Part shown: positions 9,321-14,360 of the stretch, one piece after another
Layout: every line of letters starts with the position of its first letter
How positions within the stretch are numbered: the stretch's first letter is position 1
Source of the DNA: Spirogloea muscicola
Taxonomy: Eukaryota; Streptophyta; Zygnematophyceae; Spirogloeales; Spirogloeaceae
Reading direction: 5' to 3'
Assembly (NCBI GenBank): GCA_009602725.1
Contig: WELB01000168.1
Span: forward strand, 13,061-27,420
DNA length: 14,360 nt
Notes under the pieces: generated by a model
Told to the model about the DNA's origin: nothing
Databases searched by the model: none
Seen by the model: the letters and a program-made list of their open reading frames with translations, nothing else
Position numbers and translations under genes: made by a program

Positions 9321-10810
9321 TTACTCGCCCTTCTCACCAGAGATCCCTTCCTCCAGCTCCTGCAGGACCTTGTCCCCCACACCTCCTCGGTTGATGAAGT
9401 GGCCAGAGTGGCTGGATGGCGACTGAGCTGCACCTGTGAACTGGAGTCGTTACGATCATGGTACAGAAAACCATATAATGTAGTCAGTGCAGCTACACAA
9501 ATTCATCTACAGCAATACAATTAGCTCTAGTCCAATACATTCTGAAGGCTATGCCACTGGCCATTACCAGTCAGAAGCATAGACCTTATGAAGGTTAGGA
9601 ACAGCATTATCTGGTATCGGTGCAGGTACGGTGAAAGACACGGAGAGCTATGCAGATTGGCAAGCTCCACAGTTGAGCTAGTGAAGCACGAAGAATGCTT
9701 TTTCAAGGTAGAGCAAGACATGGCAGGGGCTCCAAGACATACATGCACCCAATCACGGACGCGCAGGGCTTTGCGCCTCCCCTCCACGAGCACACTGTCG
9801 ATCTGATCCTCATGCTGCTTCAGCTGCGGCTGCACAAGCCTTGTGTAGAGCACAGTTGCCCCCTGCAGCCACGACAGAACCAGCAGCCACAGCAGTCAAC
9901 ATTGTGTGCCAGCCATCATGGAACCATTGCAAGAAACAACACCTTGCTGCCATATGACTTGCATGGTTGAATTGGCAATCTGTTCTTCTATGAAGAGCGC
10001 TCTTGAAACTGGCATGCAGCTGAGGAGGCATGATGAGGCTTCTTCAGTTGCTACATGCGGTGCAAGTGCATGCCATGACAACACGAAGAGACATCACGTT
10101 TGTCAGAAATAGGCATTGGCAGCAGAGTGTGTAGAAGGCTATGGACCTTGGTTTGTGGCAGCTGCAGCCAGAGGATGAAGGCCAGCTTCAGGACATTGTA
10201 AAAGTCCCTGCAGCACAAATGACAGTAATGTCTTGTAGACACATGACCAATGCTAAATTCTGTAGACCTGAATCTGCTTCGTCTTGTCCACTTGACAGCC
10301 CAGTGACGTCTTCATGAGATCCATGAGATACTGTGAATGCGACAGTGCTCAGCATCCTCGGCACAAGGCAGTCAGCAGAAAAGCCAGCTGGGTTTGCAGC
10401 CAGAGCTTGCCAACTTAAGCATGCTCGTCATCTCAAGCATGCACGTCACGGCGAACAACGGAGGGAAGCTCTCACCAGTTGAGGAGCCAGCTCGAGAAGT
10501 ACTCGACGACAGAGAAGAGCGCGAAGACGATCCAGTATAGGAGCCAGTTCACAGCGGCGTCCACGCTCTTGGACTCCACCGCCTTGAAGCTTGCGTACGA
10601 CGGGTACGCAAAGCTGGCCAGGATCCTGCGAGACCCCAGTTGACAGCGTGCAACGGCTCATTAGCCACATACTGCAGCGGAGCTCAGACCGGCTGAAGCG
10701 AGACTGGATCGGAGGCAGCAGTGAAGGCGGCGGGGGCGGCGGCGGCGGCGGCGGTGGCGGCGTCGTGGCACTCACACGACGGGGCGGACGAGGAAGCCCC
10801 CGACACCCAT
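9321..10810 (-). CDS. REEP/HVA22/Yop1-family (TB2/DP1) ER membrane-shaping protein, 5 exons
   Basis: Exons on the - strand are 10810-10776, 10625-10476, 10207-10147, 9862-9743 and 9422-9321, giving 155 aa. The ATG at 10810 opens MGVGGFLVRPVV, and the first donor is a canonical GTGAGT. Exon 2 reads AYPSYASFKAVESKS followed by the hydrophobic WLLYWIVFALFSVVEYF; exon 3 gives DFYNVLKLAFILWLQLP; exon 4 gives VLYTRLVQPQLKQHEDQID. This order (YPxYxSFKAxES, two hairpin membrane segments, then LYxxxVxPxL..E..ID) is the signature of REEP/HVA22 proteins, which wedge into the ER membrane and shape tubules. The length suits the family. Exon 4 may end at 9749 (GTGCAT) or 9743 (GTATGT); both keep phase 0 and I prefer the stronger GTATGT. 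The last exon is the weakest: its acceptor (AG at 9424-9423) is chosen because it keeps phase and gives a hydrophilic tail ending in a TAA. Confidence 0.88.
10726..10763. repeat. GGC trinucleotide tract 1 (intron 1 of REEP-like gene)
   Basis: A slightly interrupted GGC run (interruptions gggg near 10733 and ggt near 10754) lies just inside the first intron, within 15 bp of the exon 1 donor. Confidence 0.85.
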
Positions 10811-10931
10811 GAGGGGGCCTGAGACGAGCTGCGGCAATGGGAGCAGGCCGCGTTTGGCCGCCTCAGGAGCCCATTGGGGAAGGCCGCGGAGAGGCGGCCG
10901 TGGAGCGAGGCCCCCTCGCCGGAAACGACGA

Positions 10932-10958
10932 GGCGGCGGCGGCGGCGGCGGCGGCGGC
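10932..10958. repeat. GGC trinucleotide tract 2
   Basis: A pure run of about nine GGC units, about 120-150 bp upstream of the REEP-like start codon. Confidence 0.85.
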
Positions 10959-11114
10959 TTCAGCGGGGGCCGCGCTGGTGGGCGGCCATGGCGGCTCGGC
11001 CCGGGGCGGCGACAAGCCCCGCAACACCCGCGCCGCCACTGCGGCAGCGAGGGCGAGCCCCCCTCTAAGCGACAGGCGCCCGGCTGCCGCCACGAGCCCG
11101 CGATCCCCCCAAGA

Positions 11115-11166
11115 GGCGGCGGCAACGGCGGCGGCGGCGGCGGCGGCGGCGGCTGCGGCGGCGGCC
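11115..11166. repeat. GGC trinucleotide tract 3
   Basis: The longest of the three tracts, with single interruptions (ggcaac near 11121 and ggctgc near 11151). It lies about 300-350 bp upstream of the REEP-like start codon. Confidence 0.85.
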
Positions 11167-11200
11167 TTGGAGTTGCCCTAGCGGCAGCCCTAACTTTGAC

Positions 11201-11738
11201 CTGCGACAGCCCCACTTGCAGTTCGAGCTCGCCGCCACCAAGCCCTCCGCTCTGTGGATATATGGACTAATAGTAATGATACATCATTAGCAGCCGCATC
11301 CGTCTGTGCTCTGGTCGGACATCCGCAACCTGGCAATTCGTTTCTTCGCCTCCCTATCACCATTGCTCGCTGGTCCTCCTCCCTGCTTCATCCCTGTTTT
11401 CGGGCTGGCCTCTCACAGCCACTGCCATACATTTTACATCTGCTTCTTACCCAAGTGCCAGAGTAAGGGGCACAGCCTAGACTTTGACAGAGCTGCCAGG
11501 ATGAACAATGTGATGCATGGCAGCATACTTCTGTCACTGTAATCAGGCAGCTTGTTCTATACTATGGAGTGCTAAACCTCCAAGAGTGCTAAACCTCCAA
11601 GCACTGCTCATCCTTCTGCAATGGAAGTGGATGGAATCTTTCATCTGCTCGCGCTGTCAGCCTACCTGGAGGACTCAAACAAGGGCAACCCCACTTTCTG
11701 GTGTTGGAGCTGACTGTCAGCTGTACATACCTCAACCT
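11201..11738. other. Dihydroorotase 3' flank, no gene seen
   Basis: About 540 bp between the dihydroorotase stop and the GC-rich island. It should contain the dihydroorotase 3' UTR. Read on the - strand, one TGTAA is present (11438-11434), about 300 nt after the stop, and could be its poly(A) signal. Open frames such as 11254-11466 on the + strand have no recognisable content. Confidence 0.4.
11567..11600. repeat. Two perfect 17-bp tandem units
   Basis: The unit gagtgctaaacctccaa is repeated twice head-to-tail with no mismatch, about 140 bp beyond the dihydroorotase stop. Confidence 0.85.
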
Positions 11739-14360
11739 TCATGTCACAGCCCAGGCCAGGGTCTCACCAGCCGCAAATGGCACCACAGTCCCTTCACCCA
11801 AGGGATAAGAAGCAGGCACTCTCCACGGAGCCCTGGAGAGTGTTACAGTCTCAGTGTTTCTAGGCAGGCCATAAAAGTCTGGGCCATTGAAACTCGCAAA
11901 GGCCTCGAGCTTATCGAGTGCACCCTCCTGTACCACAGAATTTTGTTGGCATCAGAAGAGTGCAGCAGGCTACTTGTCTACGAGGTGGAGCAGCACATGT
12001 GAATCATTATTATGTTCCTGAGAAACCACAACAATGTGTGAGGTCCTGTCATATGCACCACATGCACCTGAGGTGATTAAGCATTAGTCTCTGTGTCATT
12101 GATCAATGCAAGCTAATGCCGGTTGTTCTCGTGCACATCCCTGATTGTGTACCATAAGATGAGTACATAGTCAAAATTCTGCTAGGTTTGGCTGACCTGC
12201 TCAAAGGCCCTCGCGTAAAGCGGCAGGGCAGCATGAGCTGAGAATATCCCAGCGCAACCGCAGGGAGCCTCCTTGGTTAGCCTCTCATGAGGGGCGCTGT
12301 CTGTGCCCAGGAAGAACTGCTTACTGCCGCTAGTAACGGCTTTCAGCACAGCCTGTCCTGCAAGACAAACAGGATGCCAAAATAATGACTATTACAGGGT
12401 GAGGAGCAAGGTGATGATCTTGAGTGCATCATGTTTGTTTCAAGCTTGCAGTAGAAAATGTTACGAGCTCTGAGCAAGCAGGGTGCTAGCAGAAGAGACT
12501 GACTGTGGCTCTCGCGCTTGAGCACGGGCAGGCAGTAGTGGTGTGGTCGCAGGCCACCCTGGAAGAGGGCGTTGCGACTAAGCAGAAGGTGGTGCGCGGT
12601 CACAGTTGCTCCAACCTGCTCTATTGTAAGAGAGAAAAGCAGGCAGAAACGTCATGCTCCTGCATGGACTGCAGATCTGACAGTCCATGGACCTGTAACA
12701 ATAAGCCTGCAGGTCGGGCGAGGGCTATATTGAGTTTCCCTCACTGTGTGCCTGCCTTGACTAGTGGAGCAGCCTTGCTGGGCTTGTGTAACAAGACCTT
12801 GCCCTGAACTCAAGCAACTTGCCAATATTCACGTATCACCCTGATATAAGTCAGCGATGTGTTGGATTGCGAATTGCCAGGATGAGGGATACAGCACCAA
12901 CCTGGCGCACAGCTCTGCAGGAAATTGACGGCGTTCTCGGTCGTGATGTGCTCCAGAACAATGCGCAGCGAAGGCAGGCGGTCAACCAGCGGGATGAGCA
13001 CCTGTTGGATGAACACCTTCTCTCGGTCGAAGATGTCCACCTCAGGGTCTGTAACCTCCCCATGGACCTGCACAAAGATTGGTGAGACACTAGCTTAGAT
13101 GAGCATGTTAAAGTATGGCGAGGTTAGTAGTCTGTGCTACTAGTGGCTGCCTGTCAGTCAAGCCATGTACTGTTGCTACAATCTGATGAACGATTGTTCT
13201 CTTTCCCTCTGACCATTCCTTCCCACTGCATATGCTCGGCACAGACTTTACGCTTGCAGGCTGCCATGAGTGTTTGTTAGCGGGACAACCAGATTCCGAG
13301 TATGTGCCTCACAATATGCTTGCATCATGCATGGCCTAGGTATTGTAATTATCACAGATGACTTACAAGCAGTGGCAGTCCACACTCGGCCATTGCTTGC
13401 AGGGCAGGAAAGCACAGCCCAAAGAGGTCCGTGACTCCGGCGTCGGAGTTGGTCGTTGCCCCAGCCGGGTAGAGCTTCAGTGCTTGCACAATCCCGCTGC
13501 TCTCTGCTCACATTCTGCAGCTCATTATGAGGACGGCCGCAGAAGAGCTAGAATCAACTCTCCATCACGACAACATCTGTGATTGTGACGTCTTGCCACA
13601 ATTGTGTCACTGCCATTGAGAGAGCACCATGCTCAAGTAAACCTGGTCGACAGGTGATTCTGACAGGCCTCAGAAATCTTACTTGCAGCATACACCTCCT
13701 TAGCGGTGGTATTGTCGGTCAGGTACAGCGTCATCAGGGGCTCGAAGTCGCTGCCTAAGGGCAGTGCTGCCAATATCCTGTCCCGGTATGCGACCGCCGC
13801 CTCAATGCTGGTGACTGGGGGCCTCAGGTTGGGCATCACTATGGCCCGCTTGAACACGCTCGCACTGCAAGGAGCCAGTCACACCGGGACAGAAGGGAGG
13901 GCCGACATACGAGACTAAGATCAGTCAAGAAGTGCGCCATTGAGCACGCTCAGAGCACAAAGGTACGCCTCGCAGCAGACTGCTCAAATACAGTACTAAG
14001 CAGCTAAGCACCTTAAGCAGCCGCAGCAACAATGCTTCTTGCTTCTGCTGGAGGCATTGTGTGCAGCCAAAGCTGGTAAGTCAGCCTTCCCCGCATCTTC
14101 CATGTCCCCGGACCCCCGGAGCAATGCTAATCCGCGGCTGCTGGGAAGGCCTCAGAACGCCAATGACTGAGCCATCAAAAGGGAGCGCCGACGCAACGCC
14201 GCACCTGTGCGCCACGACGGAGGCCAGGCCGGGGCCGTCGCGCAGGTGGAGGTGCCAGTCGTCGGGCCGCGCGATGGTCAGCTCCTGCCGCATGCCCGCT
14301 CCGCGGAGCGCCTCCGCCGGCGACTCCGCCAGCACGGCCCGCGCGGCCCGCCGCCGCGGC
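11739..14360 (-). CDS. PYR4: Dihydroorotase, plant/PyrC type, 7 exons (5'-partial)
   Basis: This enzyme closes N-carbamoyl-aspartate to dihydroorotate, the third step of pyrimidine synthesis. Exons on the - strand are 14360-14205 (running off the window), 13864-13683, 13503-13367, 13067-12902, 12620-12504, 12357-12197 and 11927-11739; all introns are GT-AG and phases close. Counted from the internal Met at 14293 the protein is 346 aa, about the length of E. coli PyrC. All metal ligands are visible: His14 and His16 ([10 protein letters not shown]), the Lys that is carboxylated, Lys100 ([12 protein letters not shown]), His138 (VHGEVTDP), His176 (LEHITT) and Asp250 (LGTDSAPH). The C-terminus ([22 protein letters not shown]) is of the plant type. 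Upstream of Met14293 the frame stays open with Arg/Ala-rich residues to the window edge, which fits a plastid transit peptide as in plants; the true start is therefore probably beyond 14360. The symbol follows plant usage. Confidence 0.95.

Larger units (their letters stand above)
10811..11200. promoter_or_regulatory. GC-rich 5' flank of the REEP-like gene
   Basis: About 390 bp of very GC-rich sequence directly precedes the REEP-like ATG and probably contains its 5' UTR and promoter. Several frames on both strands are open because the sequence is made of GGC/GCC-type codons, giving poly-Gly, poly-Ala or poly-Pro products; I do not treat these as genes. The strand of any promoter is inferred from the gene, not from a visible core element. 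Confidence 0.4.

Noticed and set aside
9089-9433. Longer alternative last exon for the REEP-like gene on the - strand
   Set aside because: Using the acceptor just before it also keeps phase, but the product is long, rich in Cys, Tyr and Leu, and unlike the usual hydrophilic tail; I kept it only as an uncertainty in the gene model.
10809-11270. + strand open frame of 153 codons, Gly/Arg-rich
   Set aside because: The composition follows directly from the GGC tracts, other frames on both strands are equally open, and the region abuts the REEP-like start codon on the other strand.
11517-12002. + strand open frame of 161 codons
   Set aside because: It is antisense to the last dihydroorotase exon, whose sense product matches the enzyme family clearly.

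Overview
The window looks like nuclear DNA of a green alga, probably a chlorophyte of the Trebouxiophyceae or a relative. The genes are split by many short GT-AG introns (about 100-340 nt), coding exons are GC-rich, and the dihydroorotase is the plant-type PyrC enzyme. The protein kinase resembles the Aurora-like kinases of green algae. No rRNA, tRNA, CRISPR array or bacterial operon is visible. The organism call is an inference from gene content; no species is claimed.

Layout: (1) 2-2827, + strand: the last seven visible exons of an armadillo-repeat protein resembling ARMC8/GID5, a scaffold subunit of the CTLH/GID ubiquitin ligase; its 5' end lies before the window. (2) 3170-5573, - strand, tail-to-tail with the first: a seven-exon Aurora-like Ser/Thr kinase of 445 aa. 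(3) 5574-6683: no recognisable gene. (4) 6684-8406: two same-orientation, diverged copies of the C-terminal tail of a LINE-type non-LTR retrotransposon ORF (zinc finger plus nuclease-like domain), with no reverse transcriptase. (5) 8407-9320: no convincing gene, one small hairpin and direct repeat. (6) 9321-10810, - strand: a five-exon REEP/HVA22/Yop1-family ER membrane-shaping protein of about 155 aa. (7) 10726-11166: a very GC-rich island with three GGC trinucleotide tracts around and upstream of its start codon. (8) 11739 to beyond 14360, - strand: seven exons of dihydroorotase (pyrimidine synthesis), complete from a methionine aligned with the bacterial start, with an Arg/Ala-rich in-frame extension running off the window.

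I rebuilt each gene by hand from splice sites, phase continuity and remembered family motifs. The exon phases close without any frameshift in all four host genes, which is strong internal support. The genes are housekeeping functions (protein turnover, signalling, ER shaping, nucleotide synthesis) with no obvious common pathway; this is an ordinary eukaryotic neighbourhood rather than a gene cluster. I did not find a convincing undescribed system. The items most worth a second look are the paired LINE tails, whose differences are mostly synonymous, and the GGC-repeat island at the REEP promoter.
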